Source of the DNA: CBINFS01 sp966250015 | GTDB lineage: Bacteria; Bacteroidota; Rhodothermia; Rhodothermales; DASSAV01 | DNA length: 64,000 nucleotides | Direction of reading: 5' to 3' | NCBI GenBank assembly: GCA_966250015.1 | Contig: CBINFS010000001.1 | Location: 232,065 to 296,064, forward strand | Shown here: in pieces, positions 9,702-18,956 of the stretch | Numbering within the stretch: position 1 is the stretch's first letter | How the letters are laid out: every line of letters starts with the position of its first letter | Made by a program: the position numbers and the translations under genes | Notes under the pieces: model-generated | The model's input: the letters and a program-made list of their open reading frames with translations, nothing else | Told to the model about the DNA's origin: nothing | Database searches by the model: none

Positions 9702-10289
9702 ATGGAATTTGTCATAGAAGTGGCGGGTCCCCAACATTTGACCTATGCAGAAGAGATTTGCAGGGTCATCGAGGAAGCCGCAAAGGCGAGAGGTACCGGT
9801 ATTGCCAAACGTGATCCGGAGTACATCCGCAAGAAAATTCAGGAGGGAAAAGCGGTAATCGCCCTTCACGGAGAGGAATTCGCAGGATTTTGTTATATCG
9901 AGACCTGGAGTCACAACAAATACGTGGCGAACTCGGGCCTCATCGTGGCGCCACCTTTCCGAAAGGCCGGGCTGGCGAAACGAATCAAGAAGATGGCGTT
10001 CGACCTCTCCCGCAGCCGCTTTCCGGAGGCGAAAATCTTCGGCATCACGACGAGCCTGGCGGTCATGAAGATCAACTCGGAGCTGGGCTACAAACCGGTG
10101 ACCTTCTCAGAGCTGACCACCGACGAGGAATTCTGGAACGGGTGCCGGAGCTGTCCGAACTTCGACGTGCTCACCCGCACCAATCGGACGATGTGCCTCT
10201 GCACGGGGATGCTGTATGACCCTGCCGAAGAGCTCAAAGCACGTCGGAACGGCCAACCGGAAGGGGAAGAGGGGGCACAACCATCCTGA
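9702..10289 (+). CDS. GNAT-family N-acetyltransferase, Bacteroidetes arginine-pathway type
   Basis: A 195-residue GNAT protein. The acetyl-CoA-binding core is visible around ANSGLIVAPPFRKAGLAKRIK, the family's V-x-P-x-x-R-x-x-G loop. The C-terminal part has an unusual Cys cluster (GCRSC...CLC) before GMLYDP. From memory, this combination marks the acyltransferase that lies beside argG/argC in many Bacteroidetes and is thought to acylate glutamate or a related amino acid in arginine synthesis. No arg genes are near it here, so that role is inference. I start at the ATG at 9702; the frame is open from 9627. A Lys/Glu-rich extension ends the protein. Confidence 0.85.
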   Translation: MEFVIEVAGPQHLTYAEEICRVIEEAAKARGTGIAKRDPEYIRKKIQEGKAVIALHGEEFAGFCYIETWSHNKYVANSGLIVAPPFRKAGLAKRIKKMAFDLSRSRFPEAKIFGITTSLAVMKINSELGYKPVTFSELTTDEEFWNGCRSCPNFDVLTRTNRTMCLCTGMLYDPAEELKARRNGQPEGEEGAQPS

Positions 10290-11145
10290 CAGGCGGATTG
10301 TTTTCTGCACACGAAGACAGGCTTCATTATTGGTGGAGGAGTGCTGCTCGTGCCCTCCAGCAATTCCTGAAGGCCACATTTCATAAAGATCCCTAGTCAA
10401 TTCTTTCCTCGGGATGACAAAGTGGAGTGACAGGAATGGCAATGAGGCCAGATACCTGCCCATACCTCTCTACTTGTCATTCCGAACCCGCAAAGCGGGT
10501 GAGGAATCTTCCCGAAGTGCGGCCATTCTGGTAGGCTCCAGAGGCGAATGCTTCCGTATGTTCCGGCATGGCCGGGATGACGTGGTGTTGGGAGTGTGGT
10601 GAGTGAAAACGATCACGTTGGGAGAGGCTTAAGCGTAATAAAATTAAGTCATTCCGGACTTGATCCGGAATCCAGGAGGGAGCTGCGCGAGGCCAATCCG
10701 TTAAGTCTGATAGAACCGTTGCCAGGATCTCCGCATTCGCGGAGATGACGTGTTGGGTAAGGTTGAAGTACAATATCACGTCCCGCCTTCGGTCTCCATC
10801 TCATCAAAAAATCATCTGCGCTAATCTGCGCCATCGGCGGATTTTTTAAGCCTTCGCGTGTGTCCTATCAGTCAAAGTCAGGGGGTACCCGTTCTCAATT
10901 GTGATCCACCGTCAAGTCATCCCCTGGGGACTCGTTGTATGTAGCCTCCAGCCGATAGGCGTGTGCAGCATTTTGAACAGAATGGGCGCAACGGCTTGGA
11001 TCGCTATCTTTCGATTCAAACAGTTTGACGGCGGGTAGGCCGATTTCGAGCATTAAATCCGTCAGGGTACGGATTTTGCGTTAAGAATGGGTGGGTGTGC
11101 GAAAGCGCTACGTTCAATCACCGTACACTCGACCACCTTCCTGCC
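10290..11145. other. Gene-free region with scattered palindromic repeats
   Basis: About 850 bases with no convincing gene. The left half (about 10470-10750) holds four imperfect palindromes that share ATTCCG/GATGACG words. The frames crossing it read as SWIPDQVRND-like peptides, a known artefact of such repeats. The right half has no feature I can name before the lipoprotein gene. Confidence 0.6.
10475..10750. repeat. Cluster of REP-like imperfect palindromes
   Basis: Four units are visible: 10475-10509 (GTCATTCCGAACCCGC..GCGGGTGAGGAATC), 10562-10582 (CCGGCATGGCCGGGATGACG), 10649-10674 (GTCATTCCGGACTTGATCC then GGAATCC) and 10721-10750 (GGATCTCCGCATTCGCGGAG then ATGACG). Each folds into a short stem and they alternate in orientation, as in bacterial interspersed mosaic elements. 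Further ATTCC/GGATGAC fragments lie just left, around 10410-10440. No transposase is nearby. Confidence 0.65.
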
Positions 11146-11625
11146 ATGCGAAAACCAATTTTGCTAATCGCCGTAGCCGGTCTGAGCCTGCTGTTTCTCT
11201 TCGGATGTTCGCCCTACGGGTACACCTCGGTGATGCGGTTCCCGGATGAATGGCACAGGCGTGCCAGGAACTATGGTTACCGCGTCGATCAAGACGTGCG
11301 CGAATACGTCCGTTTCGTCGATCGGCACGTGGGCTTGAGTAATCAGCAAGCGCGCCGGATCGACCGGATGCTCACCGAGCGGACGTACCGGTTGATCGAG
11401 CGTAGCCGCAACCCGGAACGTGTATATCCCTTTCCTCGTCGCTACGTCAGGGACCAGAATAACACCGAGCGTCGATTCTGGCGGTCTGCCGACGCGACCA
11501 TCGAGCGGTATCTCGACCGAAGACAGCGACGGGAGTATCGTGATCTCGTCCGCCGAGAGTTCCAAAGTCGGGACCGTTACGACCGTCGATATGATCGGAA
11601 TGATCGTCGCTACGATCGGGATTAG
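11146..11625 (+). CDS. Small lipoprotein with Arg/Asp/Tyr-rich tail
   Basis: A 159-residue protein starting at the ATG at 11146, with a lipoprotein signal ending in LFLFGC (Cys about residue 21). The mature part is very basic and Arg-rich, with no domain I recognise. The last 20 or so residues repeat an RYDR/DRRYDR pattern, which makes a low-complexity tail of alternating charge. Such tails are common in Bacteroidetes envelope proteins that contact surface polymers or peptidoglycan, but nothing here fixes a function. It stands alone, followed by a strong hairpin shared with the convergent porin gene. Confidence 0.8.
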   Translation: MRKPILLIAVAGLSLLFLFGCSPYGYTSVMRFPDEWHRRARNYGYRVDQDVREYVRFVDRHVGLSNQQARRIDRMLTERTYRLIERSRNPERVYPFPRRYVRDQNNTERRFWRSADATIERYLDRRQRREYRDLVRREFQSRDRYDRRYDRNDRRYDRD

Positions 11626-11673
11626 CCGCCCGACCATGGCCAAAATTTGAACGATAGCCTCCTACTGCCAGAG

Positions 11674-11713
11674 AAAAGCCCCACTACCCGATTTGCCGGA
11701 TAGTGGGGCTTTT
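11674..11713. terminator. Bidirectional intrinsic terminator
   Basis: AAAAGCCCCACTA pairs perfectly with TAGTGGGGCTTTT across a 14-base loop. T-runs flank the stem on both strands, so it can end both the lipoprotein transcript and the convergent porin transcript. Confidence 0.9.
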
Positions 11714-11758
11714 CGGTCCTTTTCACCTCTTCTGATACGAGGCAACCGGATTCGATTC

Positions 11759-13177
11759 CTAGAGACGGACCGTAACGGTGGCGGCCACGATGTTCGCGCC
11801 GAAGCTGTAAACACCCGAGTTCAGGGCCGTCGTGGGACGTTGTCCTGGCGCAGCGTCGACGATGCGTCCGTCACGATCCGACTGGTGCAGGTACTGATAC
11901 GCCGCATTGATCTCGACGGACGGGACCGGCTGCCAGCCTAGGCCGATGGTAAACTCGACGCGTGATGCTTCCGGAAGCAGCGGGGTGACGGTCTCGTCGG
12001 GCGCTGCCGCTCCGTGTGTGAGAAAGCCGCCCCGTACTTTCCAGGCGTCGTTCAGCGCATACTCGGCGCCAAGCCGGATCGCGTGCGTGTCGCTGTATCC
12101 TTCATATTGTTCGAGATCGGGTGCGTTCTCAAGGTCGACAACGATTTCATCGAAGGTCGACCATCCGGACCACTGGTAGTCGGCGAAGAGGGCGAGGCTG
12201 TTCGTCGCCTGGAAGCTCGCGCCGGCAACGAACTGGGCGGGCATCGTGATTTCAGTGGTTCCGGACTGTGCACCAAGCGCTCCGCCCGTACCGAAGATGC
12301 CGCTACCCAGGAGCACCGCGTCGATCGGGGCGCCAGCTAGTGGGCCCAGCGCCGGGTTCTGGGGAAGTGACAGCCCGGTTGGGATCTGTTCGAACTCGGC
12401 ATCTCCTTCATACTCGATTTTGACCGGCAGCAGGTACCGTGCACCCAGGCTTACCCGATCGGTTGCCTTGAACTGGACGCCGAAGTGCCCGCCAAAACCT
12501 GTTGCGCCGCTCGCCGAAATTTTTGCTTCCGCAAAGTCCGTGCGCAGCGGTACGCCGAGCTGCTGAAACGTCAGGCCGGCGCCCGGGACGGTTTGCTGCG
12601 AGAGGTCGAGGCGCCTGTTGAGCTCCACGCCTGCGATGACGTACGTAAAGCCTGCTCCGACCGAAAGCTGCTCGGTGATCCGGTATGCAACGGTCGGCTG
12701 GACGTAGATGGATTGCAGGCTGTTGTCGAACCCGAGGAAGCGGCCGTCGAAGTCCAGCGGCCACTGCGTCCCAAGGCCGTACGGTACGTACACGCCGAGT
12801 CCTGCAGCAAACCGCTCGTTGAAGCCGTACGTGGCATACACGTGCGGGACGAAGGACGGGTCGTTCTGAAGCTCGCTAGCCCTGCCAGACTGGTTATCGG
12901 TGAACTCTCCGAAAGGGGCGATGACCGTCGTTCCGATGCTGAGGGTCAGGCCGGTGCGATTGACGATACCTGCCGGGTTATAAAAAACGGCCGAGCCGTC
13001 GTCGCACGTGCTCGCCACCGTGGCGCCCGCGCGACCGGTGGCACAGGTGCCATGCTCGTAAACGGAGAATCCCTGTGCAGCGGCGCTGTGGGTGAAAACC
13101 GGGGCGAGAAGCACCCCGATTAGCAGTAAGCCGCCAAGAAGGCTTCTCCTCGTTAAAAACAGTAGCTTTTCCAGCAT
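11759..13177 (-). CDS. OmpP1/FadL-family outer-membrane transporter
   Basis: A 472-residue outer-membrane beta-barrel of the FadL/TodX family, which moves long-chain fatty acids or other hydrophobic compounds across the outer membrane. The signal peptide runs to about residue 35 (HSAAAQ). The mature start QGFSVYEHGTCATGRAGATVAS matches the family's hatch region, followed by DGSAVFYNPAGIVNRTG, the FadL hallmark. Alternating aromatic strands continue to a terminal VTVRL. Two Cys residues near the N-terminus may form a disulfide. An AGGAGG ribosome-binding site precedes the ATG. No fatty-acid catabolic genes are next to it; the true substrate is open. Confidence 0.9.
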   Translation of the reverse strand: MLEKLLFLTRRSLLGGLLLIGVLLAPVFTHSAAAQGFSVYEHGTCATGRAGATVASTCDDGSAVFYNPAGIVNRTGLTLSIGTTVIAPFGEFTDNQSGRASELQNDPSFVPHVYATYGFNERFAAGLGVYVPYGLGTQWPLDFDGRFLGFDNSLQSIYVQPTVAYRITEQLSVGAGFTYVIAGVELNRRLDLSQQTVPGAGLTFQQLGVPLRTDFAEAKISASGATGFGGHFGVQFKATDRVSLGARYLLPVKIEYEGDAEFEQIPTGLSLPQNPALGPLAGAPIDAVLLGSGIFGTGGALGAQSGTTEITMPAQFVAGASFQATNSLALFADYQWSGWSTFDEIVVDLENAPDLEQYEGYSDTHAIRLGAEYALNDAWKVRGGFLTHGAAAPDETVTPLLPEASRVEFTIGLGWQPVPSVEINAAYQYLHQSDRDGRIVDAAPGQRPTTALNSGVYSFGANIVAATVTVRL

Positions 13178-13562
13178 GTTTTCCTCCTTTTCAAATGGAC
13201 AGGCGGACGATAAAAAATGGCTGCCCGGCCTAACCTGTTCTGCGAAACCGGCAGATGACGAGGCACAACAAGTAATCCATAGGATCGGAAATGCCGTTCC
13301 TGTTAAGTTCTTCGTGCTCGATCCCTGCCGTTTTTAAATTGGGTTTGTGTCAAATCCGATGAAAAGTAGGTAAACGGAATCTGAACGTCCAGTCACTTTG
13401 GCTTCGTACGCTTTCTTTAGCGGACGAGCAGTCTCCGAGAATGGCTGCTACACTCTGAATCAGGCGAACGTTTTGTCTTTTGAGTGTCCGTGTTGCGATG
13501 ACAGGAATACCGCCCTATTTTTGAATCTTGCTTGAAGAAGGAATTTTAATCGTAATCAGTCC
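13178..13562. other. Divergent intergenic region between the FadL-type gene and trpB2
   Basis: About 385 bases separate two divergent genes. Apart from one promoter-like element listed separately, I see no hairpin, attenuator-like Trp-codon leader or small gene. Confidence 0.45.
13494..13523 (+). promoter_or_regulatory. Possible Bacteroidetes-type promoter for trpB2
   Basis: TATTTTTG at 13516-13523 fits the Bacteroidetes -7 consensus TAnnTTTG, with a weak TTG at 13494-13496 at roughly the -33 distance. It lies about 40 bases before the trpB2 ATG. One short motif is weak evidence. Confidence 0.3.
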
Positions 13563-14936
13563 ATGACACAGCCTACAAAGATCATTCTCGCAGAGAAAGA
13601 CGCTCCCACACACTGGTACAACATCGCGGCAGACATGCCTGCGCTTGGGATTGAGATGCCCCCCGTATTGCATCCCGGCACCCATCAACCGATCGGTCCT
13701 GACGACCTCGCACCGCTCTTCCCCATGGCCCTGATCCAGCAGGAAGTCAGCACGGAACGGTACATCGAGATTCCGGACGAGGTGCGGGAGGTTTATCGAC
13801 TCTGGCGGCCGACCCCTCTGATTCGGGCGCGTCACTGGGAAAAAGCGTTGGACACCCCTGCGGAGATCTATTACAAATATGAAGGCGTGAGCCCGTCGGG
13901 GAGCCACAAGACCAACACGGCCCTTGCGCAGGCGTATTACAACGCAAGGGAAGGTACGAAACGGATCACGACGGAAACGGGAGCGGGGCAGTGGGGCAGC
14001 GCCCTGAGCTATGCCTGCCAGATTTTTGGGATCGAGTGCAAAGTGTACATGGTGCGGGTGAGCTACGAGCAGAAGCCGTACCGGCGCATCCTGATGGAGA
14101 CGATGGGCGCCACGGTCATCCCTTCGCCGAGCCGTGAAACGCAGGCCGGCCGGGCAATCCTTGCCGAGCATCCGGACAGCTCCGGCAGCCTCGGCATCGC
14201 CATCAGCGAGGCGGTCGAGGAGGCTGTGTCGCGTGACGACACGCACTATTCGCTGGGTAGCGTCCTGAACCACGTGATGCTACACCAGACGGTGATCGGT
14301 CAGGAGGTGATCAAGCAGCTCGAGCTGATCGGAGCCGACTGGCCGGACGTGGTGGTGGGCTGCACGGGAGGCGGCAGCAATTTCGCCGGCCTCGCCTTCC
14401 CATTCCTTGGCGCCATGGTGGAGCGGGGAGCGAAGACGCGGATCCTGGCCGTTGAGCCGTCGGCCTCCCCAAGCCTCACGCGGGGCAAATACGCATACGA
14501 CTTTGGCGACACGGCACGCCTGACGCCCCTGGTGAAAATGTATACCCTGGGCCACGACTTCGTCCCCGCGCCCATTCACGCGGGCGGGCTCCGTTATCAC
14601 GGCATGAGCCCGCAGGTCAGCGCACTTCATCACAAGGGTTTGCTCGACGCCCGTGCCGCGAAACAGAACGAAATTTTTGAGGCCAACGTCAGTTTTGCGC
14701 GAGCCGAGGGCATTCTTCCAGCGCCTGAAACCGGTCATGCCGTCTGGGGCGCCATGAAAGAAGCGCTCGAAGCCCGTGAGCGGGGAGAGCGACGTACGAT
14801 CGTGCTCGGCCTCAGCGGACACGGCCACTTCGACCTTAGCTCTTACGAGGCGTACCTGTCCGGCAAGCTTGAGGATTACGAGTATCCCGAGGAGCAGGTA
14901 GAAGCCAGCCTGGCCGCCTTGCCGCAATTTGATTGA
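13563..14936 (+). CDS. trpB2: TrpB2-type tryptophan synthase beta chain
   Basis: A PLP-dependent enzyme that joins indole and serine to make tryptophan. The 457-residue length, WYN near the N-terminus and the MALIQQE segment are typical of the longer TrpB2 branch rather than TrpB1. The PLP lysine is K116 in SPSGSHKTN; TETGAGQWG holds the catalytic Glu and GCTGGGSNF binds phosphate. TrpB2 proteins usually act without a bound TrpA, either salvaging free indole or using serine analogues. No other trp genes are in the window, which fits a salvage role (inference). A hairpin terminator follows. Confidence 0.93.
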   Translation: MTQPTKIILAEKDAPTHWYNIAADMPALGIEMPPVLHPGTHQPIGPDDLAPLFPMALIQQEVSTERYIEIPDEVREVYRLWRPTPLIRARHWEKALDTPAEIYYKYEGVSPSGSHKTNTALAQAYYNAREGTKRITTETGAGQWGSALSYACQIFGIECKVYMVRVSYEQKPYRRILMETMGATVIPSPSRETQAGRAILAEHPDSSGSLGIAISEAVEEAVSRDDTHYSLGSVLNHVMLHQTVIGQEVIKQLELIGADWPDVVVGCTGGGSNFAGLAFPFLGAMVERGAKTRILAVEPSASPSLTRGKYAYDFGDTARLTPLVKMYTLGHDFVPAPIHAGGLRYHGMSPQVSALHHKGLLDARAAKQNEIFEANVSFARAEGILPAPETGHAVWGAMKEALEARERGERRTIVLGLSGHGHFDLSSYEAYLSGKLEDYEYPEEQVEASLAALPQFD

Positions 14937-14970
14937 CCCTGGATAATCCCGGGAAGGCAGACAGAAAAAC

Positions 14971-15014
14971 CGGAAAGGCCCTGACGCACAGACGCTGTGG
15001 TCGGGGCTTTTCCG
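14971..15014 (+). terminator. Intrinsic terminator after trpB2
   Basis: CGGAAAGGCCCTGAC pairs, with two G-U pairs, with GTCGGGGCTTTTCCG across a short loop. It lies 35 bases past the trpB2 stop. Confidence 0.75.
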
Positions 15015-15120
15015 TGTGGTAAACGATTCTTTATAAAAACCTTGTTTTGGCGATTGGCTTCCATCGGCTACCTTACCGTTTGACGGCCCGTCCAGGCACC
15101 CTTCACGCACCCGGTCGCCC

Positions 15121-17325
15121 ATGAAAAGCGGATATTTTGTTCTCTTTGTACTCTTTCTCTATTCAGTGCCCGCCTGGTCGCAGGATCTGGCGCCGATGCA
15201 AGTGGATCGGGTCAACGGGCCGATTCAGCTCGACGGACTGCCCTTCGAGCCGGCGTGGGATGCCATCGAGCCGTTGCCTCTCATCCAGTACGAACCCAAC
15301 CCCGGTGAACCGGCGACGGAAAAAACGGAGATACGTATCGCCTACGACGACGAGTACATCTATTTCTCGATGCGGGCATACGATTCGGACAAGACGGGCA
15401 TCCGGGCCAATACCCTCTACCGGGACGATCTGAGCGGGGACGATCACTTCGAGATTCTGCTCGACACCTTCAACGACAACGAGACAGGCCTCGTCTTTAC
15501 GACGACCCCTGCCGGCATCCGAAGAGAAGCGGCGGTTTCGAACGACGCGAGCGGAGCTTTTAGCGCGTGGTTGAACGTGAGCTTCAACACCTTCTGGGAC
15601 GTCAAATCCGTCGTCGACGAGCGAGGCTGGTTCACCGAGCTCCGAATTCCGTTTTCGAGCCTTCGTTTCCAGGACGATAACGGGCGCGTCGTGATGGGAT
15701 TCAGCGTGCAGCGCAAAATCGCACGCCGCTCGGAGCGGTTGATCTACCCGCCCGTTTCGCCGAGCATTTCGTGGGGTTTCTTGAAGCCGTCGCTGGCACG
15801 CAAGATCGTGTTCGAGGGCGTCTACAGCCGTAAGCCGCTCTACGTTACCCCTTATGCCTTGAGCGGGCTCGAGCACGCCAGCGGCTTCGATGCGCTCGAC
15901 AAATCGTGGGGCGAGGACGAGTTCAAGCGGGAAATCGGCGTCGACCTGAAATACGGGATCACGAACAATCTCACGCTCGACCTGACCGTCAATACCGATT
16001 TTGCGCAGGTGGAAGCCGACGACCAGCTGGTCAATCTGACCCGATTTTCGCTCTTTTATCCTGAAAAGCGACAGTTCTTTCAGGAACGCGCCGGGATATT
16101 CGAATTCAACACGGGCGGATTGAGCCGCCTTTTCCACAGCAGGAGGATCGGACTTACTGACGACGGGCAGCCGGTGCGGTTGCTGGGTGGAGCCAGAGTC
16201 GTTGGGCGGGTCGGCGATTGGGACCTGGGCTTCATCAACATGCAGACCGATGAATACCGGGATATTCCGTCGGAGAACTTCGGGGTCCTTCGCGTGAGAC
16301 GACGCTTCCTGAACGACTATTCGTTTGCCGGAGGTATGGTGACGAACCGAATTGGTCTGGACGGCACCTACTCGACGGCGTACGGGCTCGACAGTAACAT
16401 CCGGTTGTTTGGCGACGATTACCTCTCGATTCAGTGGGCGCAGACGTTCGACGACCGGATCGTCGACTCCGGTGATTTGAATGGCATCAACTCGGGCCGC
16501 GTCAATGCGCTCGTCGAGCGTCGGCGGAGGCAGGGGTTCGGGTATGCGACCGGCCTTACCTGGTCGGGACCCCACTTCAACCCGGGTCTCGGTTTTATCC
16601 AGCGGTCGGACTTTTCGATGTTTGATCAGACCGTTTCGTATAGCTGGATACCGGGGTTGACGTCCAGTCTGCTCTGGCACACGCTTGGTTTCCAGGGCGC
16701 CGTGTACCTGCGGAATCAGGATCGTTCGGTCGAAACGGCTGAGATCGGGCCAGAATACACGTTTGGCCGCAGGTCGGGTTCGACTGGGACTGTCGAGCTC
16801 AAGATGATTTACGAGGACCTTCTGTTTCCCTTCTCGCTATCGAACGACGCCGTCGTCCCGGCCGGGAGCTACACGTTTTACCAGGCCAACGTGCAGTACC
16901 GGATGCCCCAGACGAGTCTCAAACAGATGGGCTTAAACCTCAACGTGGGCTCGTTTTACGACGGGCACCGGATCTCAGCCGGATTCACCCCGGCGTGGTA
17001 CGTATCGAAGCACCTGCGGCTCAGCGGCGAGTACACCTACAATCTCGTCCGTTTTCCGGATCGCGACCAGCGCTTCGACGCCCACATCGCCCGCCTTCGC
17101 ATCGGGACCGCGCTGAACACGGCGCTTTCGACGAACGCCTTCGTGCAATACAACAGTGCGTCCCGGGCGTTCTCGGCCAACGTCAGGTTCCGTTACAACT
17201 TCAGGGAAGGGAACGATCTGTGGATCGTGTTCAGCCGGAACGATTGGGTGAACATGCGGCCCGTGTTGCCGCTTGCAGACACGCAGACGATCCTCTTGAA
17301 GTACACCTACACCTTCGACATGTAG
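15121..17325 (+). CDS. CBM9-like/DUF5916 outer-membrane protein
   Basis: A 734-residue exported protein. A signal peptide (to about residue 20, AWSQ) is followed by a carbohydrate-binding family 9-like sandwich (about 28-200, with IQLDGLPFEPAWD and AYDDEYIYFSMRAYD). The rest is DUF5916, recognised by NTDFAQVEADDQLVNLTRF and FYPEKRQFFQERAGIFEF, then a beta-barrel of many short amphipathic strands ending in KYTYTFDM. DUF5916 proteins are common in Bacteroidota and Gemmatimonadota, and their function is not established. They may bind sugars at the cell surface. A second member lies at the right edge of this window. It is monocistronic. Confidence 0.88.
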   Translation: MKSGYFVLFVLFLYSVPAWSQDLAPMQVDRVNGPIQLDGLPFEPAWDAIEPLPLIQYEPNPGEPATEKTEIRIAYDDEYIYFSMRAYDSDKTGIRANTLYRDDLSGDDHFEILLDTFNDNETGLVFTTTPAGIRREAAVSNDASGAFSAWLNVSFNTFWDVKSVVDERGWFTELRIPFSSLRFQDDNGRVVMGFSVQRKIARRSERLIYPPVSPSISWGFLKPSLARKIVFEGVYSRKPLYVTPYALSGLEHASGFDALDKSWGEDEFKREIGVDLKYGITNNLTLDLTVNTDFAQVEADDQLVNLTRFSLFYPEKRQFFQERAGIFEFNTGGLSRLFHSRRIGLTDDGQPVRLLGGARVVGRVGDWDLGFINMQTDEYRDIPSENFGVLRVRRRFLNDYSFAGGMVTNRIGLDGTYSTAYGLDSNIRLFGDDYLSIQWAQTFDDRIVDSGDLNGINSGRVNALVERRRRQGFGYATGLTWSGPHFNPGLGFIQRSDFSMFDQTVSYSWIPGLTSSLLWHTLGFQGAVYLRNQDRSVETAEIGPEYTFGRRSGSTGTVELKMIYEDLLFPFSLSNDAVVPAGSYTFYQANVQYRMPQTSLKQMGLNLNVGSFYDGHRISAGFTPAWYVSKHLRLSGEYTYNLVRFPDRDQRFDAHIARLRIGTALNTALSTNAFVQYNSASRAFSANVRFRYNFREGNDLWIVFSRNDWVNMRPVLPLADTQTILLKYTYTFDM

Positions 17326-17348
17326 CGCTTGGGCGCCGGGAGGTAAGG

Positions 17349-17666
17349 TCATTCTTCTTCGCCTTTCGATCCCGGCAGGCCGGTGTGGGAGCCGTCTCCT
17401 TCTGAAATCTCGTCGAGCAGCTCCTCAGCCTGCTCTCCGACCTGTTCGAGAATGTCGATTGCGGAGTCGGTCGGGCGTTCGAGGATCACGAGGGCTGCCA
17501 GGCACATCGATGGAGCGTCTCCCTGGTGAGCGCCGTAAGCGGCTCCTCCCATCGGGCTCACGTGCGCTACCCGCCAGCCCCGGCCGAGGTGGATGTTGAG
17601 CTCGTCCAGACCGCGTGTTTTGACAGTGTCGGTGGTTACGATCAGCGCTTTTTGCTCGGTTTTCAT
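17349..17666 (-). CDS. Small protein of unknown function, possibly DUF4177-like
   Basis: A 105-residue protein starting at an ATG with GAGG about 8 bases upstream. The first 65 residues alternate strands and turns, and GLDELNIHLGRGWRVAHVSPMG recalls the L-N-x-x-G-x-x-G-W-x-V pattern of DUF4177-type proteins. The C-terminal 40 residues are acidic and probably helical. There is no signal peptide. The codon pattern and ribosome-binding site support a real gene. It ends 23 bases from the convergent DUF5916 gene. Function unknown. Confidence 0.7.
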   Translation of the reverse strand: MKTEQKALIVTTDTVKTRGLDELNIHLGRGWRVAHVSPMGGAAYGAHQGDAPSMCLAALVILERPTDSAIDILEQVGEQAEELLDEISEGDGSHTGLPGSKGEEE

Positions 17667-17925
17667 AGTATCCTCGGCCTTCTATTCTCGACCCGCAACC
17701 CCTCAAAAATGCATGGATGCGCAGTAAAAACAGGTATCCCGGTGGTCACCTTCGCGATGCCCCGAGTGACCCGTGGAACGAAGCAGACTTCACGTCATTA
17801 ATGGCGTTCACTTAAAAGCATTATCGGGCCCTGTGCGTGCCGTTACTCGATTCGACCCACAACCGACGGCGTGGGTTTCGATGGGAGACGGCCTGCGATT
17901 TAAGCTAAAGAACATCGTTCAAAGA

Positions 17926-18918
17926 ATGCGGGTCGGGTTGGTATACGATTTATTCGAGGACTACCCCTGGGCAGAGGGAGACCCGTCCGATGCCGATGCC
18001 GAAAACGAGCCCGTCGAAACCGTTGAGGCGATCGCTGAGGCCGTTCGGATACTCGGCCACAAACCGGTTTCCATTGGCAGTGCATTCGACGTGTTGAAGC
18101 ACCTGGGCAAGATCGACGTGGACGTCGTCGTCAACATCGCCGAGGGGGCTGGCAGCCGCAATCGAGAAGGATTCGTACCGACGCTGCTGGAAATGGCGGG
18201 GATCCCGTACCTCGGCTCTGATGCCCTGACGCTTTCCCTGAGCCTGGACAAAGCGTGGACGAAGGACCTTGCCGTGGCCGCGGGAATACCGACGCCGCCC
18301 TACCGGGTTTATTCGTCTGTTTCTGAAGTCGACACAGGCGACCTGCCCGGGCTGTTTCCGCTTTTCGTCAAGCCCCGCTATGAGGGGTCGTCGAAAGGCA
18401 TTTTTGCCACGAGCCGCGTGGACGACGCAGAGTCTCTTTTGCGCGAGGTGGAGCGGATTACGACGGAATATCGGCAGGATGCCCTCGTCGAGGTTTTCAT
18501 CGAGGGGGGAGGTGAATTCACCGTGTGTATCACGGGAAACGACTCGCCGGAGGCTTTCCCTGTACTTCAGCGGGCCGTGGAGCGGGCAACTCGTATCGGT
18601 CTCCACGCGTTGGAGCACCGGGGTGCACCAGCCGGCGAGTGGGACTACCTTCTCGAAGGGAGCATCACCCCGAAACTCGAGCGACGCCTTCAGAAGGACG
18701 CGGTGCGCATTTACGAAAAGCTCGAGTGCAAAGATTTCGCGAGGGTGGACTTTCGTGTGGACGGAAAGGGCAAGCCCTGGTTTCTGGAAATCAATCCCTT
18801 ACCCACTTTTGCAACGGATGGCACCTTTGCCATCGTGGCGGAGCTGATCGGCAAGCCCTATCCGGAGTTTCTGGCGAGTGTTCTGCGAAAAGGCTTCAAA
18901 CGACTGGGGTTCGACTAA
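17926..18918 (+). CDS. Ddl-like ATP-grasp ligase paired with a KamA aminomutase
   Basis: A 330-residue ATP-grasp protein related to D-alanine--D-alanine ligase. Visible features are MRVGLVYDL at the start, FPLFVKPRYEGSSKGI (ATP-binding lysine and Ser loop), ALVEVFIEGGGEFTVCI, and the metal site DFARVDFRVD...FLEINPLPTF. The usual Ddl segment around HGxxGEDG is replaced by NIAEGAGSRNREGFVPTLLE, and no mur or fts genes surround it, so a different carboxylate and amine may be joined. I prefer the ATG at 17926, which places MRVGL at the family start; an ATG at 17881 and a GTG at 17773 are also in frame. The aminomutase gene follows after 38 bases, so the two are probably co-transcribed. Confidence 0.85.
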   Translation: MRVGLVYDLFEDYPWAEGDPSDADAENEPVETVEAIAEAVRILGHKPVSIGSAFDVLKHLGKIDVDVVVNIAEGAGSRNREGFVPTLLEMAGIPYLGSDALTLSLSLDKAWTKDLAVAAGIPTPPYRVYSSVSEVDTGDLPGLFPLFVKPRYEGSSKGIFATSRVDDAESLLREVERITTEYRQDALVEVFIEGGGEFTVCITGNDSPEAFPVLQRAVERATRIGLHALEHRGAPAGEWDYLLEGSITPKLERRLQKDAVRIYEKLECKDFARVDFRVDGKGKPWFLEINPLPTFATDGTFAIVAELIGKPYPEFLASVLRKGFKRLGFD

Positions 18919-18956
18919 AAATTGAATGCCTGACGGACAGGCTGTAGGAGACGGGC

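Noticed and set aside
10477..10779. 100-codon minus-strand ORF in the gene-free region
   Set aside because: Its peptide (SWIPDQVRND, HVIPAMPEH) is the known spurious translation of palindromic repeats.
17926..18918. Canonical D-alanine--D-alanine ligase for peptidoglycan
   Set aside because: The usual substrate-loop segment is replaced, and the gene is paired with an aminomutase rather than mur/fts genes, so I keep only a Ddl-like call.
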